From an uncultured Methanobrevibacter sp. (GTDB taxonomy: Archaea > Methanobacteriota > Methanobacteria > Methanobacteriales > Methanobacteriaceae), in assembly GCA_900314635.1 (NCBI GenBank), contig OMVY01000026.1, forward strand, positions 1 to 35,162: 35,162 nt of DNA, written 5' to 3'. Position 1 is the first letter of the stretch; every line of letters starts with the position of its first letter. Below, piece by piece: positions 1 through 6,797 of the stretch. Made by a program: the position numbers and the translations under genes. The notes under the pieces are model-generated. The model was not told where the DNA came from. It did not search any database and saw nothing but the letters and a program-made list of their open reading frames with translations.

Positions 1-105
1 TCGCCAGCAACAGAGACAGTGTAAACACCATCAACACTAGCATTCACAACAGCAACCGCATGATCAGGATAAGTAACATCATCCACAGTCACATTAGCAT
101 GAACA
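1..105 (-). pseudogene. Truncated adhesin-like Ig-repeat fragment
   Basis: Read on the minus strand, this stretch encodes an Ig-like repeat segment containing NVTVDDVTYPDHAVAVVNAS and then GVYTVSVAG, the style of repeat found in Methanobrevibacter adhesin-like proteins. The frame runs off the left edge. Upstream (higher coordinates) the repeat sequence stops abruptly at about position 105 and gives way to AT-rich DNA. The same frame stays open there but has no ATG, signal peptide or Shine-Dalgarno site. The nearby ATG codons are in another frame that stops at once. I read it as the 5'-truncated remnant of an adhesin gene, or a silent repeat cassette; how much coding sequence lies to the left is unknown. 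Confidence 0.45.
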
Positions 106-280
106 TAAAAAATAAATTTAAGTATTATTTGATTTAAATCAAATAATTTTAATTGAAAAATTTTAATAAAAAACAAAAATTCTATACCACATAAAAAATT
201 GCCATATATTGTGAATTAAAAAATGGATTTTTAAAGAAAAAGCTGCTGAAAAATAAGGAATGTTTTAAAAAAATATGGGA
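106..280. other. AT-rich intergenic region
   Basis: This stretch lies between the adhesin remnant and the end of the minus-strand methyltransferase gene. It is very AT-rich. T-rich runs on the minus strand could end transcription of the methyltransferase gene. No RNA gene or small ORF with a ribosome-binding site was seen. Confidence 0.4.
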
Positions 281-1084
281 TTACCTCTTTTTAAATCGGG
301 CAATCCTATTGTTTCTAGGTTTTAAAAATGGAGACACTAGTGTTAAGAATAATGGAGAGTATCTTTTCATACCTTCAGTCAAATTCATATCCTCTATCAA
401 CTTATAATCGGGAATAGAAGATTCAAAATCCCTGCTTTCTTTGACTCCCCATTTAAATACGGCGCCAGTGGACCTGACAGTATCATGCACCTTTTGATTT
501 TTAACCATCCATTCAGCCATCAATTCAAGAACCAGTTCGACATTGCCAAATTCCTCAGAAATTTTTGAAAACAATTGAGAAACATCATCTTTTTCAAGAT
601 ACATCAATACTCCCTCGGCTATAACCAAAAGGTTTTCCTTGTTTGCAACACGCTCCATCCAGGAATAATCAAATACTGAAACTGAAATATTCACAATACG
701 GTCGTTTTTCTCGATAAGCTTATTTCTCAGCTCCATCACTTCAGGAAGATCTATATTATACCATACAAGTCGACCGTTGTCAACTCTTGAAAATCGATCA
801 TCAAGGCCGCATCCAATATTTACAACAGAGCAGTCCGGATTCTTTTGGATAAAATCCTTTGCAAAGTCATCAATAATCACAGTTCTCGCGCAGCATCCCC
901 AGAAGTTCATCTTGTTTGTTGAATCCTTGAATTTCTTTTTAAAATCATAATCCAAACTGTCCATCACCTTGACGGCAGTTTCATCTATGAATTGGGGATT
1001 CTTTCTCTCGGCTTCCAAAGCTCTTGAGCATAACGGAACGAGCATGGTTTCAGTTACTCCACTTAAATCTACTTTTTCTTTCAT
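281..1084 (-). CDS. SAM-dependent methyltransferase, LCM/Ppm-like family
   Basis: A 267-residue class I SAM-dependent methyltransferase of the leucine carboxyl methyltransferase-like O-methyltransferase group. The SAM-binding glycine motif is VVNIGCGLDDRFSRV (about residues 87-101), followed by an acidic stretch (YNIDLPEV) and VIAEGVLMYLEKDDV (about 154-168), which is typical of the family. The start is supported by GGTGA four bases before the ATG. It is divergent from the membrane methyltransferase gene at 1285. A perfect TTTAGG-N4-CCTAAA palindrome covers its predicted transcription start, with a minus-strand TATA-like TTTAAATA at 1167-1174. Family members methylate small molecules or carboxyl groups; the substrate here is unknown. 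Metal-dependent control is an inference from the palindrome. Confidence 0.8.
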   Translation of the reverse strand: MKEKVDLSGVTETMLVPLCSRALEAERKNPQFIDETAVKVMDSLDYDFKKKFKDSTNKMNFWGCCARTVIIDDFAKDFIQKNPDCSVVNIGCGLDDRFSRVDNGRLVWYNIDLPEVMELRNKLIEKNDRIVNISVSVFDYSWMERVANKENLLVIAEGVLMYLEKDDVSQLFSKISEEFGNVELVLELMAEWMVKNQKVHDTVRSTGAVFKWGVKESRDFESSIPDYKLIEDMNLTEGMKRYSPLFLTLVSPFLKPRNNRIARFKKR

Positions 1085-1136
1085 GTTTTCACCAATGTGT
1101 TTACAATAATTCTTTGCTTTTAAAAAAATTCTAAAA

Positions 1137-1152
1137 TTTAGGCATACCTAAA
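1137..1152. promoter_or_regulatory. DtxR-like palindromic operator, copy 1
   Basis: The sequence is TTTAGGCATACCTAAA: perfect 6-bp arms around a 4-bp spacer. It sits 53 bp upstream of the minus-strand methyltransferase start and overlaps the transcription start expected from the TATA-like element at 1167-1174. The arms resemble operators of DtxR/IdeR/MntR metal-dependent repressors (TTAGG...CCTAA). A near-identical copy at 1278-1293 faces the divergent gene. The regulator itself is not in the window. Confidence 0.6.
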
Positions 1153-1277
1153 TATCTTTCTCATAGTATTTAAATCTTGTTCTGATATGTTTAAATTCGT
1201 CAAATTTTATTTTAATATTTTACAAAAAGACGAAAAATATAAATCAACATCAAAAATTTTCATCAGAAAAGTAAAAA

Positions 1278-1293
1278 TTTAAGTATGCCTAAA
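1278..1293. promoter_or_regulatory. DtxR-like palindromic operator, copy 2
   Basis: The sequence is TTTAAGTATGCCTAAA, which is the reverse complement of copy 1 (1137-1152) with one mismatch. It overlaps the first ATG of the gene starting at 1285 and lies about 40 bp downstream of a TATA-like AAATATAAAT (1235-1244). A bound repressor would therefore sit just after the start of transcription. Because the site covers the first ATG, the true start could be the in-frame ATG at 1309. Confidence 0.55.
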
Positions 1294-1788
1294 TTTTATA
1301 ATTATAACATGAAAGAAAATGAACTTCCATACTACGGCGTTGGACCATACTACTGCGGTTCAATAATTATAGTCACAATAGCTTCAATAGTGCTGAGCTA
1401 TTTGAACATCATACCAAAATATTCAATTTCAGGACTTGGATTTATTTTTAATATGCTTGGAATAGCCATGATAATCACAGCAATAGCTCTTTGGATATGG
1501 GGAGCCTTGAAATCAGATATTCATGATAATATTGACAATGACCAGTTAATTACAAGCGGAGCGTATGCATATGTTAGAAATCCTATTTATTCAGCTTTTT
1601 TATTTCTAGCAACAGGCATGATTGTATTCTATGGCAACATCATTCTGTTTGTGCTGCCTATTCTTTACTGGGCCTTATTGACAGAGCTCATGAAAAGAAC
1701 CGAAGAGAAATGGCTGGAGGAGAAATTCGGCGACGAATACAGAAAATACTGTAAAGAAGTAAACAGATGCATCCCCTGGTTTAAATAG
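1285..1788 (+). CDS. Isoprenylcysteine carboxyl methyltransferase-like membrane protein
   Basis: A 167-residue integral membrane methyltransferase-like protein of the ICMT/PEMT superfamily. It has four or five hydrophobic segments (about 22-42, 50-74, 102-118, 118-135). The family SAM-binding signature is GAYAYVRNPIYSAF (about 92-105), and the charged tail EEKWLEEKFGDEYRKYCKEV then IPWF (about 140-166) is typical. Prenylated-cysteine substrates are not established for such prokaryotic proteins, so the substrate is unknown. No clear Shine-Dalgarno site precedes either the ATG at 1285 or the in-frame ATG at 1309. The first ATG lies inside a DtxR-like operator, so the later start is possible. 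It is divergent from, and probably co-regulated with, the soluble methyltransferase at 281-1084. Confidence 0.78.
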   Translation: MPKFYNYNMKENELPYYGVGPYYCGSIIIVTIASIVLSYLNIIPKYSISGLGFIFNMLGIAMIITAIALWIWGALKSDIHDNIDNDQLITSGAYAYVRNPIYSAFLFLATGMIVFYGNIILFVLPILYWALLTELMKRTEEKWLEEKFGDEYRKYCKEVNRCIPWFK

Positions 1789-1940
1789 GTAAAATCTAAC
1801 ACCCTACTGAAAAAAGATTTAAATTTATTTTTCAATAATCACCCACATCACCCCTAATGATTAATTGAATTTTTACATTTTGAACAAATCCCTAAAATTT
1901 GATATAAAATTTTAAATGTGTAAATATCAAATTATTAATT

Positions 1941-2663
1941 ATGAAATTGGGATTTACAACTCTAGCTGTTTTTATGAATGAAAACAATGAAATCATTGAC
2001 CTGGCTCAAAAACATGATTTTGAAATAATTGAAATACTTGGAGAGGATATGATTCTTGAAAAGGACAATCACGAATTCCGGGACTGCGGCCTTGATATCA
2101 GAATCCATTCTCCAACAGTCGACATAAACATAGCCAGTTTGAACAAGGGTATTAGAAAGGAAAGCATCAGACAGATTATAAACTGCGCCCATATTGCAGA
2201 AGACCTTAATGCAAGTGCAATCACAGTTCATCCAGGAATAATTGGAAGAAACGAGCCTCATTTGAGAGAACAGGCCATGCTATATTCAATAGAAAGCATT
2301 GGTGAAATAATAGACAATTCGAATGTGACAATTTCAGTTGAAAACATGCCTGTTCGAGGAAAATTCCTTGGAAACACTGTTGAAGAGATTGAAAGGATTC
2401 AAGAGGAAACCGGATGTTATCTGACAATCGATACCGGCCATGGAAACACCTGTGGAAATCTTGAAGAGATGCTGAACCTTAAAAAGATCAGCTACTGCCA
2501 CTTGAATGACAATGATGGAAAAAAGGACCAGCACATCGCCTTGGGCGACGGAACAATGGACTTAAATCTTCTTAAGAAAATAGACACTGCGATAATAGAG
2601 CTTAACAACTTTGACAACATACTGAAAAGTCAGGAAGTCATTAGAAAACTTGGATTGATTTAA
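1941..2663 (+). CDS. Xylose isomerase-like TIM-barrel / AP endonuclease family 2 protein
   Basis: A 240-residue single-domain protein of the sugar phosphate isomerase/epimerase and endonuclease IV-like superfamily. The barrel metal-site positions are visible: H97 in TVHPGI, E134 in SVENMP, D164 and H167 in TIDTGHG, H187 in YCHLND, and H198 with the LGDG motif at 201-204. This suggests a divalent-metal isomerase, epimerase or endonuclease; sequence alone cannot decide which. No Shine-Dalgarno site is seen. A TATA-like GATATAAAA at 1901-1909 would place the transcript start only about 10 bases before the ATG, so the mRNA is probably nearly leaderless. It appears monocistronic. Confidence 0.75.
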   Translation: MKLGFTTLAVFMNENNEIIDLAQKHDFEIIEILGEDMILEKDNHEFRDCGLDIRIHSPTVDINIASLNKGIRKESIRQIINCAHIAEDLNASAITVHPGIIGRNEPHLREQAMLYSIESIGEIIDNSNVTISVENMPVRGKFLGNTVEEIERIQEETGCYLTIDTGHGNTCGNLEEMLNLKKISYCHLNDNDGKKDQHIALGDGTMDLNLLKKIDTAIIELNNFDNILKSQEVIRKLGLI

Positions 2664-2844
2664 GAATAGCTAATTAAAGAAATTTAAAAAGTAAATTAAT
2701 AAAAAAAATAACGAATTAAAAAATATAAAAAGTAAATTTTAAAAAAATAGCTAAATTAAAAAATAATAAAAATTAATTAAAAAAAAAACTAAAAAAATAA
2801 TAAAAAGGATTTAAATAATTAAATCAATGCACATCATGCATAAA
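2664..2844. terminator. Convergent AT-rich terminator region
   Basis: This lies between two convergent genes. It consists almost entirely of A-runs broken by TAATAAAAA, TTAAAAA and similar repeats. On the minus strand these are consecutive T-tracts, the usual archaeal termination signal, serving the CPBP protease gene. No stem-loop of note and no ORF is seen. Confidence 0.45.
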
Positions 2845-3525
2845 TCAACAAATAAATAAAAACATTGTAGCCATTAATGGAATAAAATCAACAATGATGT
2901 GTGATGCATAAGGAATCAATACATTCTTTGATTGAATATATGCCAGCATCAGAACCATGTTTCCCATTCCCAAAATCATTAACGGCTGGATAATGCTGCT
3001 GTAAGCAAATATGTGAGCCGCCGCAAATAGCAATGAAGTGATTATGACTGAAATTGCTATAATATAATTATCGATTTTTGAAGCATGCCTGTACAACAGG
3101 GACAGTGCGGCAAAGAACATGCTCAGCTTAAAGAGCTCCTCTCCAAATATCTGGATAAAAAACAGGATCCAGAATACCGCATCCTTATTGACGCTTAAAA
3201 TAGCATTCGGCTTGAGTGAAACCCCGAGATAATACAACATGACTCCGGCTCCTAATGCAAAAATGTAATAAAGAATCACATAGAGCACAATAAAGCCCAA
3301 ATCAAATTTATGAAATCTTTTAACAATCAGATTCAATTTTCCACGGCAGACATAAAGAAGTCCGCAGAATGGAATCAGAAATATTAAAACGCTTTTTAAA
3401 TCACCTGAAATAGCAGACCTCAATAATATCACTGCAAAGACCATCAAGCAACTCAATACTAAAACAGCAATATCCTTATTGTCCATAGTGTTGTAAAGTG
3501 GAAGATCTGAATTAATCCTGCTCAT
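2845..3525 (-). CDS. CPBP-family intramembrane metalloprotease (CAAX protease-like)
   Basis: A 226-residue polytopic membrane protein with about six to eight hydrophobic segments. The family's intramembrane active-site motifs are visible: EE at 129-130 in FGEELFKL (motif 1), H171 in AAAHIF (motif 2), and H209/D213 in SHIIVDF (motif 3). The usual motif-1 arginine is a lysine here. Such proteins are CPBP/Abi glutamic-type intramembrane proteases; the substrate is unknown. GTGATATT just before the ATG supports the start. It begins 9 bases after the stop of the upstream flavoprotein gene, so the two form one transcription unit. Confidence 0.78.
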   Translation of the reverse strand: MSRINSDLPLYNTMDNKDIAVLVLSCLMVFAVILLRSAISGDLKSVLIFLIPFCGLLYVCRGKLNLIVKRFHKFDLGFIVLYVILYYIFALGAGVMLYYLGVSLKPNAILSVNKDAVFWILFFIQIFGEELFKLSMFFAALSLLYRHASKIDNYIIAISVIITSLLFAAAHIFAYSSIIQPLMILGMGNMVLMLAYIQSKNVLIPYASHIIVDFIPLMATMFLFIC

Positions 3526-3534
3526 AATATCACT

Positions 3535-4149
3535 CTATATTTTTTTACTGCTTAATCTACCAGCAGTATAAAAAACTTTTTCCAAGTCCAATTCCAGCTG
3601 CTTCTCTTTTTTCCTGATTTCCTCTTCAGACTTGTTTGCATACATGTTTTTTGAAATATTGGAAAAAGTATCTATCACCACTTCTCCATTCAGCATTTCA
3701 AACAAGTCTTCGGAAGCTTTAAGATGAGGCTTTATTGATTTTTCAAAATATCCCCTCGGATGATTTATGGTATAGAAAAGACCGACATTGACTTTGCCTT
3801 TGAATTTATTGCCGATTTGATATGAAACAAGGGAATAAATCAGCCTTTCAAGCAATGCCATGTAGTGGCTTGAAGGCTGGGAGAAAAATATAGGCACTCC
3901 AATCAAAAGACAGTCACAGCTGAAGATATCCTCAATCAATGGAGAAAGCTCATCCCTCCAATAGCACTTGCAGACACTATCATCGTTCTTGCATATCAGG
4001 CAAACCCTGCAGCCTGATATCTTCATCTTGTACAAGTCAACATATTGTGTCTCAGCTCCAACTGATTCCGCACCTTTTAGAGCGGATTTCATAAGCTGTG
4101 CATTAATTCCTTTTCTTTTTGGATCAGCATTGATGACAATGGTTTTCAT
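3535..4149 (-). CDS. Flavodoxin-like NADPH-dependent FMN reductase / iron-sulfur flavoprotein-like
   Basis: A roughly 204-residue flavodoxin-fold oxidoreductase of the NADPH-dependent FMN reductase / iron-sulfur flavoprotein group. It begins MKTIVINADPKRKG, where the FMN phosphate loop lies, and has a Cys-rich insert CRVCLICKNDDSVCKC at about residues 47-62. GVPIFFSQPSSHYMALLERL (about 84-103) is the typical flavin-contacting segment. The cysteines could ligate a cluster as in Isf, though the spacing is not exactly canonical. I chose ATG 4149 over the in-frame GTG at 4158 because that GTG is part of a GTGAT Shine-Dalgarno site four bases before the ATG. First gene of an operon with the CPBP protease. 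Confidence 0.78.
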   Translation of the reverse strand: MKTIVINADPKRKGINAQLMKSALKGAESVGAETQYVDLYKMKISGCRVCLICKNDDSVCKCYWRDELSPLIEDIFSCDCLLIGVPIFFSQPSSHYMALLERLIYSLVSYQIGNKFKGKVNVGLFYTINHPRGYFEKSIKPHLKASEDLFEMLNGEVVIDTFSNISKNMYANKSEEEIRKKEKQLELDLEKVFYTAGRLSSKKI

Positions 4150-4311
4150 CTTAATCACTCAATATCTAAATCTTTTTTTAAGTATTTTCGCTAAAATAAT
4201 CCTTAAATAGATTTTTAAACTTATTTTGTCTTTAATTGATTAAATATTTATAGTTTTACTTAATTGATGAAAAATAAGAAATTATTAATTTGTAAAAAAG
4301 CCAAGTATAAG

Positions 4312-4331
4312 TATAAATATAACAATTGTTA
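4312..4331 (+). promoter_or_regulatory. fdhD operon promoter: TATA box plus TAACAATTGTTA palindrome
   Basis: A TATA box (TATAAATA, 4312-4319) is directly followed by the perfect 12-bp palindrome TAACAATTGTTA (4320-4331), 24 bp before the fdhD start. The same palindrome, extended to 14 bp, lies downstream of the TATA box of the gene at 6798. Its position between TATA box and transcript start suggests a repressor operator. The binding protein is not in the window. Confidence 0.6.
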
Positions 4332-4355
4332 ATATTATAATTAGGAGTTGTTAAA

Positions 4356-5186
4356 ATGAAAGCAATACGGAAATTTGAAGCCATCCAATGGAAAGCAGGA
4401 CAACAAAGAACCATCGAAGAAAGAACTGTCGATGATGAGTATACCTACTTGTTTATAGATTTCCTGCCTCCTCGAAAATTTACAACCTATCCTATAGACC
4501 TAGAGGATTTCGCCATAGGATACTGCCTTGGAGAAGGCCTGATTAAAGATTATTCCGATATCGAATCAATCAAAGTCGATGGCACAAACGTGCTTATTTC
4601 AACAAGGCTCTCACATGTTCCTGAAGAGGACTTGGAACAGGAAGGAATTGTCCAGGAGAGAAAAGGCAACTGCGAGCATGCTTGTGTCTGCAGACTGCTT
4701 GAATATAATGGCGTCTTATCAGACAATGCTGGAGGAATCAGATCAGAGCTCAAGACAATAGAGAAGAACACATCAGATTTGACCATTGATGCAAGAGACA
4801 TAATCGAAGATATGGAATACTTGAAGGAACATGCCTTGATATGGTCCAAGACAGCCAGCGTCCATGTCGCACAGCTTGTTTATCAGGATAAGAGAATTAT
4901 CCGCGAAGATGTGAGCAGACATGTTGCAGTAGACAAGGTAATAGGGGCGGCTGCAAGAGAAGGATATGATTTCAGCCAATGCTACATCACATACAGCGGC
5001 AGAATGCCTGCAGACATGCTCATCAAGGTGATAAGAGTTGGAATTCCTATAATTATTTCAAATGCTGCACCAGCTGGATCAGGCATTGATGTGGCCCTTG
5101 CAGGAAACATTACAATGATTGGATTCGTGAGAGGGGACAGATTCACAATATACACCGCTCCAGAGAGAGTGAACATGGAGGAATGA
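4356..5186 (+). CDS. fdhD: Formate dehydrogenase accessory sulfurtransferase FdhD
   Basis: A 276-residue FdhD-family protein, which passes sulfur from a cysteine desulfurase to the Mo/W-pterin cofactor of formate dehydrogenase. Recognisable family blocks are PIDLEDFAIGYCLGEGLI (46-63), REDVSRHVAVDKVIGAA (183-199), SGRMPADMLIKVIRVGIPII (214-233) and MIGFVRGDRFTIYT (254-267). The cysteine loop reads CEHACVC (C106, C110, C112) rather than the common CxxC, so which cysteines carry sulfur is uncertain. AGGAG precedes the ATG by eight bases. It is the first gene of a cofactor operon; the next gene begins one base after its stop codon. The formate dehydrogenase itself is not in the window. Confidence 0.9.
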   Translation: MKAIRKFEAIQWKAGQQRTIEERTVDDEYTYLFIDFLPPRKFTTYPIDLEDFAIGYCLGEGLIKDYSDIESIKVDGTNVLISTRLSHVPEEDLEQEGIVQERKGNCEHACVCRLLEYNGVLSDNAGGIRSELKTIEKNTSDLTIDARDIIEDMEYLKEHALIWSKTASVHVAQLVYQDKRIIREDVSRHVAVDKVIGAAAREGYDFSQCYITYSGRMPADMLIKVIRVGIPIIISNAAPAGSGIDVALAGNITMIGFVRGDRFTIYTAPERVNMEE

Positions 5187-5187
5187 A

Positions 5188-5391
5188 ATGACTTTTCGAC
5201 TGATATTCAAGGAACTAAATGAATTAAGGGAACTTCCAGAAGGAAAGTACACAATCAATGATTTGCTGGATGATCTGGAATTGCCTGGCGAGACAATTGT
5301 GGCAAAGAAAAACGATGAGATAGTAATAGAAGAAACAGAGATAAATGAAAATGATGAAATAAAGCTTATTCAAATAATATACGGCGGATAA
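5188..5391 (+). CDS. MoaD/ThiS-type sulfur-carrier protein
   Basis: A 67-residue beta-grasp protein ending in IIYGG. The C-terminal Gly-Gly is the thiocarboxylation site of MoaD, ThiS and archaeal SAMP proteins. The DEIVIEETEINENDEIKLIQ stretch (about 43-62) is typical of the MoaD/ThiS fold. It follows fdhD with one base between (GGAGG at its start) and precedes moaE by 51 bases. The context indicates the small subunit of molybdopterin synthase, carrying sulfur to the pterin. A role in thiamine or tRNA thiolation cannot be excluded. Confidence 0.85.
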   Translation: MTFRLIFKELNELRELPEGKYTINDLLDDLELPGETIVAKKNDEIVIEETEINENDEIKLIQIIYGG

Positions 5392-5442
5392 AGCAATTAA
5401 AAAAATTCCTGAAAACTTTAAAATGATATTGGAGATAATAAA

Positions 5443-5880
5443 ATGACTGTAAGAATTATTGAAGCAAAGGAAGACAAGATAAGCACTTCAGATTTGGTTG
5501 ATGATTTGAAAAAGAGCAGAAAAATCGACTATTCAGGTGCGATTTACACATTTGAAGGTTTTGTACGTGGAAAAGAAGAGAATATGGATCTTGAAAAACT
5601 GGTTTTAACACTTCCGGATAAGGAAAAGGCAATAGCTGAAATCGAATCAATCATTGAAACCGTTAAAATCAAGTACAATGTTTTTGAAATTTCAGTCGTC
5701 CATTACATCGGCGAGTTCTACACCGGAGACAGCCTGTTCTTAGTCGCTGTACTTGGAGCTCACAGGAATGAAAGCCTCAAGGCACTTACTGAAATAATCG
5801 AGAAAGTGAAATACGATGTCGAATTCAAAAAGGAAGAGATTTCCAAACAGGGAAAGAGAACTATTTTAGCAGGTGGATAA
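5443..5880 (+). CDS. moaE: Molybdopterin synthase catalytic subunit MoaE
   Basis: A 145-residue MoaE, the large subunit of molybdopterin synthase, which inserts dithiolene sulfurs into cyclic pyranopterin monophosphate. Family motifs are GAIYTFEGFVRG (about 32-43), VVHYIGEFYTGDSLFLVAVL (about 86-105), GAHRNES (106-112) and the catalytic-lysine region KYDVEFKKEEI (about 126-136). A more usual reading of that last motif is VPIWKKE, so this is a divergent form. The protein ends in LAGG, an unusual glycine pair for MoaE. GGAGAT precedes the ATG. The downstream adenylyltransferase starts one base after its stop codon and uses the end of moaE as its Shine-Dalgarno site. Confidence 0.88.
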   Translation: MTVRIIEAKEDKISTSDLVDDLKKSRKIDYSGAIYTFEGFVRGKEENMDLEKLVLTLPDKEKAIAEIESIIETVKIKYNVFEISVVHYIGEFYTGDSLFLVAVLGAHRNESLKALTEIIEKVKYDVEFKKEEISKQGKRTILAGG

Positions 5881-5881
5881 A

Positions 5882-6637
5882 ATGCCGACAAGATTCATAG
5901 GCGACGGATACTGGGAGATAATTTCCCGTCAGATGAGCATTGTAACAAAAAGCGAGCAGCAGCGATTTAAAGATGGAAAGGCAACAGTTATTGGCTGCGG
6001 AGGAATCGGAGGAGAGACTATTGAAATGCTGGCAAGAATGGGTATCGGCGAGCTTACATTGGTGGACAAGGATGCATTCGACCTGTCCAATCTCAACAGA
6101 CAGACATTAGCCAATATCTCAGATTTAGGACTCGACAAGTCATCTGTTGCAAAGGAGAAGGTAAGATTGATCAATCCTTATGTCAAGGTGAGCACATTCA
6201 GCGAGCATGTGGACGAATCAAACATCGACAAGGTAATAGGAGATTCTGATATCGTCATCGATGCCCTGGATAATGTTCTGACAAGAGTCATCGTCTCAAG
6301 AGCGGCAAAGAGAAAGGGCATTTATTATATTCACGGCGCGATTCATGGAACCATGGGTCAGGTGACAGTATTCGACCCTGATGGTGATTCAAGCTACGAG
6401 AAAATGTTCAACCTTCCATCACTCGGCAGGGAATTGGATGATGAAACTTTAAGCGACCTTAAAAAAGTAACATCAGGCGTGCCTCCTGTAATCGGACCTA
6501 CTCCAAACATCATCGGCTGTCTTGAAGCAATTGAATCCTTCAAGATTCTCACTGGAGTCGGAGAGGTCACATTAGCACCGAGAATACTGACTTTCGACTT
6601 ATTGGATTTCGCCTCATTCTCTCTAGACGAAATATGA
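5882..6637 (+). CDS. MoeB/HesA/ThiF-type sulfur-carrier adenylyltransferase
   Basis: A 251-residue E1-like enzyme that adenylates the C-terminal glycine of a MoaD/ThiS carrier before sulfur transfer. It has the nucleotide loop GCGGIGGETIEML, the acidic LVDKDAFDLSNLNRQ segment with the catalytic asparagine/arginine, and DALDNVLTR. GPTPNIIGCLEAIESFKILT near the C-terminus is also typical. The paired zinc-binding cysteines of bacterial MoeB are absent. I chose ATG 5882 over the in-frame GTG at 5873: AGGTG at 5871-5875 is a Shine-Dalgarno site six bases before it. Last gene of the fdhD-moaD-moaE operon, so molybdenum/tungsten cofactor synthesis is the likely role. Confidence 0.85.
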   Translation: MPTRFIGDGYWEIISRQMSIVTKSEQQRFKDGKATVIGCGGIGGETIEMLARMGIGELTLVDKDAFDLSNLNRQTLANISDLGLDKSSVAKEKVRLINPYVKVSTFSEHVDESNIDKVIGDSDIVIDALDNVLTRVIVSRAAKRKGIYYIHGAIHGTMGQVTVFDPDGDSSYEKMFNLPSLGRELDDETLSDLKKVTSGVPPVIGPTPNIIGCLEAIESFKILTGVGEVTLAPRILTFDLLDFASFSLDEI

Positions 6638-6739
6638 ATCAGCATTATTAACAAATGAAATGATTTTAATTTCCATTAAAGCATGAAATTCAGTTTGCAA
6701 TATTTTCGATGATGCCCCGTCCAAATAATATAATAAAAG

Positions 6740-6772
6740 TTTATATAGAATAAAGAATATAACAATTGTTAT
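6740..6772 (+). promoter_or_regulatory. Promoter of the GATase operon: TATA box plus ATAACAATTGTTAT palindrome
   Basis: A TATA-like TTTATATA at 6740-6747 is followed at 6759-6772 by the perfect 14-bp palindrome ATAACAATTGTTAT. The 12-bp core is identical to the one before fdhD (4320-4331). In both promoters it lies between TATA box and start codon (25 bp before the ATG here, 24 bp at fdhD). This is a probable shared operator; the regulator is unknown. Confidence 0.6.
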
Positions 6773-6797
6773 AAAAAAAATAAGATGGAGGAATTTC

